A DNA stretch of 64,000 nt from Micromonospora sp. RHAY321 (GCF_023896955.1 NZ_JAMHIW010000004.1:1-64000); one strand, 5' to 3'; numbered from the stretch's first letter, positions 53,657-63,420 are shown. The notes: a model not told the origin generated them from the letters alone. Program-made: numbers and translations.

Positions 53657-56272
53657 TCACGATGCGGCGGCGATGAAGTAGCCGGACTGGTCGACGATGA
53701 CGTGGGACGTACCCCCGCTGTTGTGGAAGAGGTCGACGCCGGAGCCCACGGCGACCACGGCGGCGTTCGACGCGGTTTCCCCGGCGACGAAGTTGACGTT
53801 CGAGGCGGTGGGCCGCTGCCCACCACCGGGGTAGAGGGTGAGCACGCCCGGCGTGGTCGACGCGGTGACAGTCACGTTGCCCAGCAGCGCGGCGGGGGCA
53901 GGGCAGGCCGGGTTGCAGACGACATCGCTGCGGAACGGCGCGAACCGGACGGTCTCCCGAGGGGCGAGAGGAGCCGGAGCCCGGCCGGAAAGACCGGTGC
54001 CGTAGCGGGAGTCGACGATCCGCTTCGACGTGATCGGGACGAACGTGTGGGTCGCGTCCGGGCTGAACCAACCGGCCAGATCCGCGATGACGTGGGTGGT
54101 ACCGGAGCTGTTGTTGAAGATGCTGACCTGACCGTTCATCACCGGCACGGTAACCAGGTTGGGGATGGTCTGCCCGGCCACGAAGTTGAGGCTGGACGCG
54201 GTAGGCGCCGCCGATCCGTACGGATAGACGGTGAGCACACCGCTGGTGGTCGGCGCGGTGACTGTCACGGAGAGCACTGCTGCGGTCGCGGTGGCGGGCA
54301 CCCGGCCGGATAGGTCGAGGGCTCTCGTGCCCTTGGCCGGGACGGGGGTTCCTCCGCCGTCCCGGGTGTCGAGGACCCGCGTCGGTGGTGTCGATGCGTA
54401 GCCGGAACCGGTCGCGGCGTAGAAGCCCTGGAGGTCGGCGACCAGATGGACGGTGCCCGAGCTGGCGTTGTAGAACATGACCGACCCGTTGCGGACGGGT
54501 ACGGTGACCTGGTTCGGCACCGTCTCCCCCGCCACGAAGTTGACGCTGGACGCGTCGCTGCCGTCGCCGCCCGGAAAGACACTCAGGAAGCCGACGGACG
54601 TCGGCTGGGTCACCGTCACGTTGAGCACGACCGCGCTGATATCCGTGTTCGGGACGCCACCGAGGGTGCCGATCGGCAGTTCGACCCGCCCGAAAGCGGC
54701 GACCGGCCGGATGTCGGGCACCCCGATCCGGGCCCGGGTGTCCAGAACCCGCGTGGGCGCCACCGGTACGTAACGCGCGCCGACCTGGGTGCAGACCGGC
54801 TGTTCGTAAGACCTGTGCATCCGGAAATCGGTCTGGGATGCCTGCACCTGCACGCAGGCGTTACCCGCCCGCCGCAGCGTGTACTCCGCTGCGGCGGAGG
54901 TGCTCACCCGCCAGAATTTCTCGCCGTCGAGGAGAAAGGCGTACTGGGTCCGCACCCTCTCGACGGGCCAGGCGGAGTGCACACCCGACCGCGCGACCAC
55001 GTCGAACGGGCCTCCGCCGACCTTGCGCTCGACGCGGAGCGGGTCCTGGGTGACCGGCCCCTGAGCCTCCACTGCTCCCCGGTCACGGTATCCGCTTCCG
55101 GTGCCGGTGTTCCCGACGGCTGGATCGTCGGCGAATGACCCATCGAGCATGTCGGTGTCCAGGACACCGGGGGCATTCGCATCAGCCGAGTCCCGGGCCG
55201 GCGAACCGTCTGTGGTTTCCAGGTAGATCCGGTGCATTCCGCCGGCCCAGACGATCTTCGGATCGGCCGAGAGGTCGTGGGTGCCCTGCCCCGTCGCCGC
55301 GACAAACGAGACGAGGGTCGGGTGTTCGGTGCCCGCCCAGGTGTAGGGCGCCCCGCCGCTGGTCGGGTCGAACAGGTTGTAGTCGGTGCTGGTTCCCGCC
55401 GCCGACGCGGCGGACAACCGGATGCCGACGGCGTCCGCCGGAGTTTTGCAGACATGGCGCTGGCGGGTCGTGACGACGATGTTGTTGCGAATTGAGGCAC
55501 CCGACGAGCTGCCGGCCAGATCGATGCCACGGCGGCAGTCGACGTGGAACGTGTTGCCCGTGAGGGTGAGGCCGGGCGCGTCCGCCGCGACCAGGCCGGA
55601 CCCGTCAAGCTGGGTGGCGGTGACCGTCGTGTCGGTGACGCCCGGATCGATGGCCACCGACGCGCCGATCGGGTTGTAGATGTAGCTTCGGCTCAGGGTC
55701 ACCCGGTTCGACGTGCCGCTGATCCGCACACCGCTGGGGCCGTAGCTGCCGGTCTGGACGGTGAGCTTGTCAAGGCGGACCCGCTCGGAATCCCGCACCG
55801 TGACGGCGTCGGCATATCCGACCCCGAAGAGGACTAGACCCTCCACTGTCACGTCATGCACACCGGTGAGGTCAAGAATGGACTGGCTGCTTGCACCGGC
55901 CGTGGCGGCCACGCCAAACGCACCGACCCGCGCCATCCGGTAGTTGACGTTCACCGCCCGGAAGGTGATGGGCGCGGACTCCGTGCCGGACCGGGTAAAC
56001 CGGACCTTCTCGTGGTAATCCCCCTCCTGCACCAGGACCGTCTGGCCTGGGCCGGCCACTGCGGCCGCCTCCGAGATGGTGCAGAACGGCCGTTGGACGC
56101 TGCCGTCGCCAATTCCCTGACACCAGGATTCGCTGACGTGCAGCTCATCACCGGCCGTGGCCGCCGGTGCGGCCGGCGCGGTACCGGCTGCGGCCGGTAC
56201 CGTCGGCCCAGCCAGAGCCGCCCCGCCGATCAGTGCTACGACCGCGAACCACGCCCAGCGTCGGATGTTCAT
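53657..56272 (-). CDS. Secreted right-handed beta-helix protein with three C-terminal repeats (copy 1)
   Basis: An 871-residue exported protein with a signal peptide (MNIRRWAWFAVVALIGGAALAGPTVPAAA). Residues 40-400 are a right-handed beta-helix (GPGQTVLVQEGDYHEKVRFTR, NNIVV, GLTLTGNTF). Three repeats of about 115-130 residues start near 511, 634 and 750, each with PTRVLDTR-like, VLNVTVT, SVNFVAGET and VHLVADLQGFY-like segments. The helix may be a polysaccharide lyase or a binding surface; no catalytic residues can be assigned. GGGGAG precedes ATG 56272. Copy 2 lies 109 bases upstream. Confidence 0.88.
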   Translation of the reverse strand: MNIRRWAWFAVVALIGGAALAGPTVPAAAGTAPAAPAATAGDELHVSESWCQGIGDGSVQRPFCTISEAAAVAGPGQTVLVQEGDYHEKVRFTRSGTESAPITFRAVNVNYRMARVGAFGVAATAGASSQSILDLTGVHDVTVEGLVLFGVGYADAVTVRDSERVRLDKLTVQTGSYGPSGVRISGTSNRVTLSRSYIYNPIGASVAIDPGVTDTTVTATQLDGSGLVAADAPGLTLTGNTFHVDCRRGIDLAGSSSGASIRNNIVVTTRQRHVCKTPADAVGIRLSAASAAGTSTDYNLFDPTSGGAPYTWAGTEHPTLVSFVAATGQGTHDLSADPKIVWAGGMHRIYLETTDGSPARDSADANAPGVLDTDMLDGSFADDPAVGNTGTGSGYRDRGAVEAQGPVTQDPLRVERKVGGGPFDVVARSGVHSAWPVERVRTQYAFLLDGEKFWRVSTSAAAEYTLRRAGNACVQVQASQTDFRMHRSYEQPVCTQVGARYVPVAPTRVLDTRARIGVPDIRPVAAFGRVELPIGTLGGVPNTDISAVVLNVTVTQPTSVGFLSVFPGGDGSDASSVNFVAGETVPNQVTVPVRNGSVMFYNASSGTVHLVADLQGFYAATGSGYASTPPTRVLDTRDGGGTPVPAKGTRALDLSGRVPATATAAVLSVTVTAPTTSGVLTVYPYGSAAPTASSLNFVAGQTIPNLVTVPVMNGQVSIFNNSSGTTHVIADLAGWFSPDATHTFVPITSKRIVDSRYGTGLSGRAPAPLAPRETVRFAPFRSDVVCNPACPAPAALLGNVTVTASTTPGVLTLYPGGGQRPTASNVNFVAGETASNAAVVAVGSGVDLFHNSGGTSHVIVDQSGYFIAAAS

Positions 56273-56381
56273 AAAGCGCTCCCCGCAAGCAAGATGATCG
56301 AATTTGGCGTAGTCGCCTAACGGCCTCCGCGACACAGCGGCCACGCCCCGACGAGAAGCGTGGCCGCCGTGACCGGATCGG

Positions 56382-58994
56382 TCAGTACAGCGGCTTGATG
56401 AAGACACCCGCTTGGTCCACGATGGCGTGGGTGGTGCCTGAGCTGTTGTTGTAGAGCGTGGTGCCGCGACCCGTCCCGACGATGGCGAGGTTAGAGGCGG
56501 TCTCCCCTGCGGCGAAGTTGACGTTCGACGCCGACGGTCGCGCCTCGTCCGTCGGGTAGGCGGTCAGCACGCCCGCCGTGGTCGGAGCGGTGACGGTCAG
56601 GTTCGCCACCATCGCCGCCACGAACGGGCAGGAGCAGTTCGCGCCAGCCGCGAAGTTGCCATAGACCGTGATCGACTCGCGCGGATCGAGGGGGTGGTTT
56701 CCCCGGTTCGGGTCGGCGCGCGTGTCGGCGATCCGAACCGGAAAGTTCGGCACGTACGTCAGCTCACCGTCCGGCCCGAAGTAGCCGGCCACGTCCACGA
56801 CGACGTGTGTGCTGCCGGAACTCGCGTTGTGGATGCTCACCTTGCCGCCCACCATCGGGACGGTCACCAGGTTCGGAATGGTCTGCCCGGCGACGAAGTT
56901 CAGGTTCGAGGCGGCAGGCGGCGCGTCACCGGCGGGAAAGACCTTCAGGACGCCGGCCGTCGTCGGCCCGGTCACCGTGACATTGAGGACGACGGCGGTG
57001 GCACCCGCCGGGGTCCTCTGGGCAAGGTCCAACTGCCGGGTGGTGTTCGGCGGGAAAGCACCCCCGGAGGTACGGGTGTCGAGCGCCCGCAGCGGGTTGA
57101 GGGCGGTGAACCCCTGGCCCTCGGCGCTGTACTGACCCTGCAGATCGGCGATCACGTGCACGGTGCCGCCGCTGCTGTTCCGGATCCGAATCTTCCCGTT
57201 CTCCACCGGGACGGTGACCAGGTTCGGCACTGTCTCCCTGGCCACGAAGTTGACGTTCGACGCGCTCGGCACCGCCGCACTGTCCGGATAGACGGTCAGG
57301 AAGCCCGACGTCGTCGGCTCGGTCACCGTCACGTTCAACACCACGGCACTGATCCGCGCCACGGGCACTCCGCCAATGCTGCTGAGCGGCAGCATCACGT
57401 CGGAGTTCGCGGGAATCGGGGTTCTCGTCCCTACCCCGACCGCGTTGCGGGTGTCGAGTAGCCGGGTCGGTGACACCGGTGTGTAGTGCGCCCCCAGAAC
57501 GGTGCAGAGGTTGGTGATGGAGCCGGGGGCGTCACGGTTGCCGGAGAAGTTCGTGCGGACGTAGGCGCAGGCCCGGCCCGCGCGGCGGAACCGGTGGGTC
57601 TCCTCCGGAGATTGGCTCACGCGGTAGAACTTCGAGTCGCTGAACTTGTAGGTGAAGATCCCCACTGGGCCGTCGGACGGCCAGATCGACTGACTGATGC
57701 TCCGGGAGGTCCCGTCCAGCGGTCCACCGCCGATGGTCTGGCGGAAGGGCTGCGTGGACCAGTCGAAGCCGACGACCCGCTCGACCGCGCCCCGGTCGTG
57801 GTAACCATTGCCTGTGCCGGCGTTGGCCGCCTCTGGGTCGTCGGCGTGCGCATTGCCCAGCATGTCGGTTGCCGGCACACCGCGTGCCGTCGCTTTGGCC
57901 GAATCGATCGCTGGCGAGCCCGGCTTCAGGGGGAGGAAACTCCGCATTCCGCCGCGCTGGAGGTCGAGCAGCGGATCGGCGGCGATGTCGTGCCCGCCCT
58001 GCTCGGTTGCGGCACGGAACGCGTCCACGGTGGAGTGCTTGGTGCCCGCCCAGACATACGGGGCAATGCCCGTGGTCGGATCGATCAGGTTGTAGTCGGC
58101 CACCGTCGGCAGCGAAGCCGCCGAGACCGATATGGCGCCGTCGCCGACGGTTGCCTTACACAGCGACACCTGCTGGCTCAGTGGCTTGACGATGTTGTTC
58201 TCGATGGCGGCGCCGGGCGAGGTGCCGGTGATGTCGATTCCCGGGCCGCACGCTGCGGTCACCGTGTTGTTGGTGACCGTGGCGCCGGGCGAGTCGGTGA
58301 CGCTGATCCGCCCGACCGCGACCTGATTGGCGATGACTCTGGTGCCGGTGGCGGCCCCTTCGACAGCCAGCGCGACGTTACCGGTGTCACTGATGTTGAT
58401 CAGCCAGTTTCGGCTGATCGTCACGTCGTGGGAGGCGCCGCTCACCCGTACGGCTGCCGGTACCTTCACCTGCTGCACGGCGATGCCGTTCAGGGTGACC
58501 CGGGACGAGCCGTCGATCACCACGGCAGGCGACGCGCTGGAGTTATGCCCGTACAACACGAAGCCGTCCACGACCACGTCGTGGACCTGGTTGAGGGACA
58601 AGATGGTGCCGGTGACGTCCGACCCGTTGGTCCGGCCCACGTAGACCCACCCGGCGAAGGCGTTCACCGCACGGAAGGTGATGGGCGCGGTCTCCGTGCC
58701 GGACCGGGTGAAGGTGACCGTCTCGGGATAGTTGCCGGGCTGCACCAGCACCGTCTGGCCGGGCTGCACCACGGCCGCCGCCGCCGAGATCGTGCAGTAC
58801 GGCGCCTCTTCGGTGCCGTTGGCGCCCGGCGCGCAGTCCTTGCCGCTCACGTACAGCTCGCTCGTCGGACTGGCAGCTGCTCGGGCGACCGGTGCGGGGG
58901 CCGCCGCCACCGCGGGCGCCGCCAGCCCCACCAGGCCCGCGTTACCCAGCAGCGGTACGACCGCCAGGCTCGCCACCATTCGTCTGTCTATCAC
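56382..58994 (-). CDS. Secreted right-handed beta-helix protein with three C-terminal repeats (copy 2)
   Basis: An 870-residue paralogue of the downstream neighbour, one residue different in length. It has a GTG start at 58994, signal peptide (MIDRRMVASLAVVPLLGNAGLVGLAAPAVAAA), beta-helix (YPETVTFTRSGTETAPITFRAVN, ENNIV) and three repeats near 515, 638 and 758. Segments such as FTRSGTE(T/S)APITFRAVN are nearly identical to those of copy 1. Expression is probably shared. Surface attachment or glycan binding is plausible. Confidence 0.87.
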   Translation of the reverse strand: MIDRRMVASLAVVPLLGNAGLVGLAAPAVAAAPAPVARAAASPTSELYVSGKDCAPGANGTEEAPYCTISAAAAVVQPGQTVLVQPGNYPETVTFTRSGTETAPITFRAVNAFAGWVYVGRTNGSDVTGTILSLNQVHDVVVDGFVLYGHNSSASPAVVIDGSSRVTLNGIAVQQVKVPAAVRVSGASHDVTISRNWLINISDTGNVALAVEGAATGTRVIANQVAVGRISVTDSPGATVTNNTVTAACGPGIDITGTSPGAAIENNIVKPLSQQVSLCKATVGDGAISVSAASLPTVADYNLIDPTTGIAPYVWAGTKHSTVDAFRAATEQGGHDIAADPLLDLQRGGMRSFLPLKPGSPAIDSAKATARGVPATDMLGNAHADDPEAANAGTGNGYHDRGAVERVVGFDWSTQPFRQTIGGGPLDGTSRSISQSIWPSDGPVGIFTYKFSDSKFYRVSQSPEETHRFRRAGRACAYVRTNFSGNRDAPGSITNLCTVLGAHYTPVSPTRLLDTRNAVGVGTRTPIPANSDVMLPLSSIGGVPVARISAVVLNVTVTEPTTSGFLTVYPDSAAVPSASNVNFVARETVPNLVTVPVENGKIRIRNSSGGTVHVIADLQGQYSAEGQGFTALNPLRALDTRTSGGAFPPNTTRQLDLAQRTPAGATAVVLNVTVTGPTTAGVLKVFPAGDAPPAASNLNFVAGQTIPNLVTVPMVGGKVSIHNASSGSTHVVVDVAGYFGPDGELTYVPNFPVRIADTRADPNRGNHPLDPRESITVYGNFAAGANCSCPFVAAMVANLTVTAPTTAGVLTAYPTDEARPSASNVNFAAGETASNLAIVGTGRGTTLYNNSSGTTHAIVDQAGVFIKPLY

Positions 58995-59204
58995 GCACCC
59001 CCGTGCAAGTCGATCATGCGGGGGAGAGCGTAACGCGATGCCAACCGATGCGATCAGCTCCGATCGGTCGGCACCCTCGGCCGTTCGGCCGCCGCGGTCA
59101 GTCGTGACTGCCTTTGCTCCGCTGGAGCTATCGCCAATCTCTCGCAGGGTGTCGTATGCGCCGTTTAGCGTCGTCCGCATTGACGGGCGACGGGAGGGCG
59201 GGCC

Positions 59205-60203
59205 ATGACGGGCTGGGATGGCGTGCCGTTGTGGGGCGGCGGCGAGGATGAGGTACGGGCTCGTCTGGCGGCGGGAGCCGACCCCTGCATGCCACTCGGG
59301 CATGACTCGGCCCTGCACGTCGCGGCGGAGCATTGGCCGCCCGCAGTCGTGGCGGCGATGGCCGCGGCGGCAACCGATGTCGATTGCCTGTCGGACGGCC
59401 GGTCCCCGCTATGGCTGGCGGTTCACTCGCGGCGGCACGACAACGCCCGGGTGCTAGCGGCCGCTGGTGCGGACCCGTGGCAGCCGATGATGGCCGGTTG
59501 GTCACCCGGTCGGCTGAGCCTCGCGGGCCCCGAACCCGACCTGTTCGGCGCCGCCCCTGCCGGTGTCGAGCTGAGCCCAGCCGAGCGGGAAGCCGTCGCG
59601 TTGGCCTGTGAGCTGGGTGAACGTCTGCAGGTCGACTACTACGACGGGATCGGGCTTCTCTGCGTCGCCGGGATTGACGCGATCGAGGCGGTCCGCCGGC
59701 TCGACGGCACCCCGATGACCGAGGACGAACTGCTCGCCCACTACGACGTCGACGGCGAAGAGGAGCCCGAGCCAGGCGACGAGGACGACTGGGGCTGGCT
59801 TTCGGAGATGGACGATCTGCTACTGGTCGGCGTCACCGACGTGCCTGGCGGCTGCGTGATCACTCAGCCGTGGGGATACCAGCCTCAGACACCCCTGATC
59901 GGTCGGCTGCTATCCGCCGGCACCGTCGCCTACGGCCTCTACGCGAACCCGAAAAGCGGCAACCAGGGCAGCATTTACCGTGGTGGGGAGACGATCGGCT
60001 GGGACCTGCACCCTGGCGGTGCCGCCTGGAGCACAGACACCAGCCAGATGGTCCTGCTCAGCTACCTCTACCGGGTGCAGGCCCCCGCATACGCGTGCGC
60101 GTTCGCAGGCCTGCGTCCTGTCGACGCCCGATGCATCACCGGCCCCGCCGACCAATGGGTCCTACTGCCCGACCGGGACTACTGGGCCAGCAAAACAGTG
60201 TGA
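59205..60203 (+). CDS. Ankyrin-repeat protein with DUF6461-like C-terminal domain
   Basis: A 332-residue cytoplasmic protein. Two or three ankyrin repeats occupy about 12-105 (DEVRARLAAGADPCMPLGHDSALHVAAEHW, GRSPLWLAVHSRRHDNARVLAAAGADPWQP). After an acidic stretch (EEEPEPGDEDDWGW) comes a C-terminal domain (GVTDVPGGCVITQPWGYQPQTPLIGRLLSAGTVAYGLYANPKSGNQGS) I recognise as DUF6461-like. The role is unknown; proteins of this sort often protect against toxins. GGAGG supports the ATG. Confidence 0.82.
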   Translation: MTGWDGVPLWGGGEDEVRARLAAGADPCMPLGHDSALHVAAEHWPPAVVAAMAAAATDVDCLSDGRSPLWLAVHSRRHDNARVLAAAGADPWQPMMAGWSPGRLSLAGPEPDLFGAAPAGVELSPAEREAVALACELGERLQVDYYDGIGLLCVAGIDAIEAVRRLDGTPMTEDELLAHYDVDGEEEPEPGDEDDWGWLSEMDDLLLVGVTDVPGGCVITQPWGYQPQTPLIGRLLSAGTVAYGLYANPKSGNQGSIYRGGETIGWDLHPGGAAWSTDTSQMVLLSYLYRVQAPAYACAFAGLRPVDARCITGPADQWVLLPDRDYWASKTV

Positions 60204-60507
60204 TGACGCCCGGAACGATGAGCCACTGCCCCGCCAGGTCGGTCGGCATGAAGCCCAAATGCCGGGTGATGGAAGACCCTCGGCAACAACGCCGCTGACG
60301 GTAGCTCCCGGCGAAATTGCACCGCAACGGTGCCGTGATCAGCCGTCCGCTCGTCGCAAGATCGAGTGCACTCTCATCGACAATGGAGGGCGTCGTCGGC
60401 GCCGGTGCGACCCACGACTGTGACGCCTTCGGTCCGCCGAAAATGTCACCACGGAGGATGCGCTGGCCACCGCGTCGCGGGCGGGATCGGTGTCTCAGCT
60501 GACGGGA
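60204..60507. other. Gene-free stretch
   Basis: About 300 bases between the convergent ankyrin gene and the HEAT-like remnant. I see no gene, RNA or strong hairpin. Confidence 0.4.
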
Positions 60508-60774
60508 CTAACTCCTGGTCCGGCACGGCGGAACCACGCGACCGCCATCGATGTAGGGCAGACCTGACTCCGTGATCGCCTGCACCTGGTGGTCATGGTG
60601 ATCGAGCAGGGTTAGGTAGAGCTCCTGCGACACCTTCCAGTCGCCGTCGCCGTACAACGCGCATCCGACCATGGCATCCGTGGCCCCGACGATGTCGTTG
60701 CGGTCGAGAGCCCTCCGCACATCGTCGGGCGTTGCCGACGGAGGGGTGTGAAAGGTGCGGTGCTCGTGGCTCAT
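60508..60774 (-). pseudogene. Truncated HEAT-like immunity-type protein
   Basis: An 88-residue frame (MSHEHRTFHTPPSATPDDVRRALDRNDIVGATDAMVGCALYGDGDW, then QELYLTLLDHHDHQVQAITESGLPYI). The body resembles small actinobacterial HEAT-like proteins of about 110-130 residues, where a further HLGRIH-type helix normally follows. Here it ends in an unrelated GGRVVPPCRTRS. A frameshift or truncation is likely. Confidence 0.5.
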
Positions 60775-60951
60775 GGCCAATATCTTTGATCATTACGGCC
60801 GCGCCGAACATTCGCTCATCGGCAGATCCGGTCGTTCAGCGACCGGTGAGCGGGCGCGCTGATCGCGGCTGCATGACAGTGCTTTCCGTTGTGGTCTGCG
60901 CGGCCGATGGGGCTTGCGTCTCGGGCCGGTGGTGCCGAGGTTGGGCGAGTC

Positions 60952-62007
60952 CTACGAAGGTGTGGTGGGTCTTGGGCAGACGGTGGGGATCGATGGAAGT
61001 CGGCGCAACGCCCGGATGGCTGCTACGGCGACCGGTACGCCCACCGCCAGGACGGCGATTGCCTGCACGGAAGCGATCGTGGCGAGGGTTGTGTGCTGTG
61101 CCTGGTCGCTGTAATCGAGCAGGGTTGCGGTTCGCAGGGCGAGCGTGGCTACGGCGAGCAGGGTGAGCGCCAGCGACCACGGCAGCGTGCGAGGACGACG
61201 ACGCGATACTCGAACGGCCAGGTGTATCACCATGGCAGCAGTAACCGCCGCGCAGGACAGGCCCGGCCAGTCGACGAGCCTCAGCGCCGGTGTGGTCGCC
61301 TGGATGGTGAACAGCGGCACGGGGACGAGGAGGATGCCGACCGGCAGCGCGAGGAGCCAGGGGCGGCGCGGCACCGGTGGGGCGCCGTGGTGAAAGGCCG
61401 CCATGGCGAGTAGCAAGACGACGTCGATGAGCAGCATCGCCCAGGGCGACACGGACAGCGGTACATCACCGGCTTGTTGCACGGCGGTGGTGATGGCGGG
61501 AGGCACGACGGCGAGCAGGGCGACTGCCTGGGCCACGCGTCGGTGTCCGAGGACGAGCGCAATGTAGGCCGGTAACCATGCGTAGCCGGCCAGGTCCCAG
61601 GCGGTGTGCCAGATGCTCCCCGACGGGATGAGTGCCCATTCGGGTGCAAGAGCCGGCAACCAGGCGATCTTCCCGGAGAGCCACAGTGTGACGGCGATGC
61701 TGGCGGTGACCATGACGGCGTGGGTCAGCATCGCCATCAGGGTCGCCAGTCGCACGGCTTGCCCCCAGGCGTACGAGCGGGGTGGCGCGTCCGCCCCGCC
61801 GAGACGCAACCGCACGGCGAGGGACACAATGCTGGCGACCTCGGACAGGCTCGGCCGGCCGTAGTCCGTGACATACGCGGTGGTCTCGGAGTCGCCGGTG
61901 TCCATGCTGTCCAGGAAGGCGGCGACCATGTCGTCTTCCCATTCCTGCCGGTATGCGGCGGGCAGCAGCCGAAGAACGAACCGGTAGCGCTCCTCCAGCC
62001 GGCTCAC
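60952..62007 (-). CDS. PadR-linked multi-pass membrane protein
   Basis: A 351-residue protein with a cytoplasmic prefix (MSRLEERYRFVLRLLPAAYRQEWEDDMVAAFLDSM), typical of membrane proteins that pair with PadR regulators, followed by about eight helices. GTG at 62007 overlaps the PadR stop by four bases (GTGA), so translation is coupled. PadR-linked membrane proteins of this kind are often efflux or envelope components. No transport function can be stated. Confidence 0.82.
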   Translation of the reverse strand: MSRLEERYRFVLRLLPAAYRQEWEDDMVAAFLDSMDTGDSETTAYVTDYGRPSLSEVASIVSLAVRLRLGGADAPPRSYAWGQAVRLATLMAMLTHAVMVTASIAVTLWLSGKIAWLPALAPEWALIPSGSIWHTAWDLAGYAWLPAYIALVLGHRRVAQAVALLAVVPPAITTAVQQAGDVPLSVSPWAMLLIDVVLLLAMAAFHHGAPPVPRRPWLLALPVGILLVPVPLFTIQATTPALRLVDWPGLSCAAVTAAMVIHLAVRVSRRRPRTLPWSLALTLLAVATLALRTATLLDYSDQAQHTTLATIASVQAIAVLAVGVPVAVAAIRALRRLPSIPTVCPRPTTPS

Positions 62008-62336
62008 GACGGCGTCCCCGTGATCAGGTTCCGCCGCTCGCGCAACCGGGTCGAGGCGAGGCGCGCGTTGGCGGCCAGCCGTTGAGCCTCTGCGTCGAGG
62101 GCGTCGCGGCCTTGTTCGGTCAACCGGTAGTACCGGCGTAAACGTCCTTGCCAAGCCTCTTCGCGGTCCAGTTCGACCAGGCCATCACCGACGAGTCGGT
62201 CCAAGACCCCGTACAGGGAGCCGATCTTCAGCTGCACGCGGCCCCGCGACAGTTCCGCCACCTCCGCGACGATCCCGTAGCCGTGGCGCGGAGCGTCGAG
62301 CAGCGCGGTGAGGATGAAGAAGGCTGGTTCCGTCAT
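62004..62336 (-). CDS. PadR-family transcriptional regulator
   Basis: A 110-residue winged-helix PadR protein (MTEPAFFILTALLDAPRHGYGIVAEV, LKIGSLYGVLDRLVGDGLVE). It regulates the coupled membrane protein downstream. ATG at 62336 fits family N-termini, but an in-frame ATG at 62351 next to AGGTGG is possible. Upstream the dyads TCCAC-N8-GTGGA (62351-62368) and ACAA-N6-TTGT (62371-62384) are operator candidates. Confidence 0.9.
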   Translation of the reverse strand: MTEPAFFILTALLDAPRHGYGIVAEVAELSRGRVQLKIGSLYGVLDRLVGDGLVELDREEAWQGRLRRYYRLTEQGRDALDAEAQRLAANARLASTRLRERRNLITGTPS

Positions 62337-62461
62337 CGCCCGAGAACTCATCCACCTAATATAGTGGAAGACAAGATATGTTGTGTGCCGGAGGCCGAGC
62401 TGGCGCCGGCGGGTTCACCGCGCCCCGGCATGCGCGGAGCCCACGACAAGAAGGAGTGATC

Positions 62462-62734
62462 ATGGGCGACGGTGACGCGGCGGACGCCGGAGACCTGGGC
62501 GGGCCGGATTTCGCTCCTGCGATACCGGCGGTGGAGAGCAGCGTCGTCGGCGCCCCGCCCACCAACGGGGCGGCCATCGTCCTGGGTCCCGGATACAGCG
62601 GTCAGGTCATACTGCCCAGGACCCCGCAACGGGTTCGGCCGCTGCCCCCAGTCGCAAGCAGTGACCTTGGCGGCGGAGCTGGAGAGGATTCACGGGCAGC
62701 GCCGACGACCATCCGTAACGGGGCCGGAAGCTAG
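62462..62734 (+). CDS. Possible small hypothetical protein
   Basis: A 90-residue frame with a strong ribosome site, AAGGAG five bases before the ATG. The peptide is rich in Gly, Ala and Pro and has no known family (MGDGDAADAGDLGGPDFAPA start). Real small protein or truncated remnant; only the ribosome site favours it. Confidence 0.3.
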   Translation: MGDGDAADAGDLGGPDFAPAIPAVESSVVGAPPTNGAAIVLGPGYSGQVILPRTPQRVRPLPPVASSDLGGGAGEDSRAAPTTIRNGAGS

Positions 62735-62918
62735 CGAGAACGACCGCGTCGGCACGTCCGGCCGTCGCAGACCGGTGCCGACGTCACCTTCGGTGACGAG
62801 CGCTTCGCGGCAGATGTGCGCGCTCTTGTAGATCCGCGCACTCACAAGCAGCCACCTGGGCTGGGTTACACCGACCCCCGAGCGAGTCGAGTCGATCGGC
62901 GCGCGTCCACCACCGAGC

Positions 62919-63420
62919 TCAGAACCAATCCGTGGCCGTCCCGCCATCCGGCTCCAGGCCAAACCGGCGAATTCGCTGCCAGCGGGGGTCGTCGGGATAT
63001 GCATCGACCAAGATCATCAGGCAATCCCTGCCGCCAGCGTCCGTCTCACGCCGCCAATCTTTCCGCCTCTTGATCCTGGCCGCTGTTGCCACGCACCACG
63101 ACGAGGTTCCCAAAAGCGGACACGTCTCCGGGCGCACGCTGCACGCTCAGCAAAAGCCTCCGCCTCGTCGTGGTTGCCCTTGTCTTCGCACACTTCAGCC
63201 AACAGCGCGAAGTCATGCGGGTTGACCAGACGCCCCGCAGATTCTGCTTCGGACAAACGCCGCCGAAGACTCTGCTCCAGTTTGTCCGCACCACCACTTC
63301 GCTGTTGGATGTCCCCCAACGGCCGACGAGTGAAGACCTGGACGCCCTCCATAGTCCGCGCACGAAGCTCTGCTGCCTCACCCGCGTCACCGGTTCGCGT
63401 CACGGAACGCAACGAAGTGG
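62919..63420 (-). pseudogene. Frameshifted TPR-repeat gene remnant
   Basis: Pieces of a single tetratricopeptide-type protein lie in three frames. The order is NPHDFALLAEVCEDKGNHDEAEAFAERAA (frame A, to about 63147), VSAFGNLVVVRGNSGQDQEAERLA (frame B), then DAYPDDPRWQRIRRFGLEPDGGTATDWF (frame C, ending at 62919). The last piece resembles the C-terminal ending of actinobacterial TPR proteins. At least two frameshifts separate the pieces, so the gene is decayed. Confidence 0.6.

Noticed and set aside
53567..54313. A 248-residue plus-strand frame starting MMKAAPPFLEQGWAFYPMAVV
   Set aside because: The first 25 residues look protein-like and could be a transposase scrap, but I cannot match them, and the rest is antisense to the beta-helix gene.
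62690..63004. A 104-residue minus-strand frame near the island end as an integrase fragment
   Set aside because: No catalytic Arg/His/Tyr or Ser-recombinase pattern, and it overlaps the remnant TPR gene in another frame.
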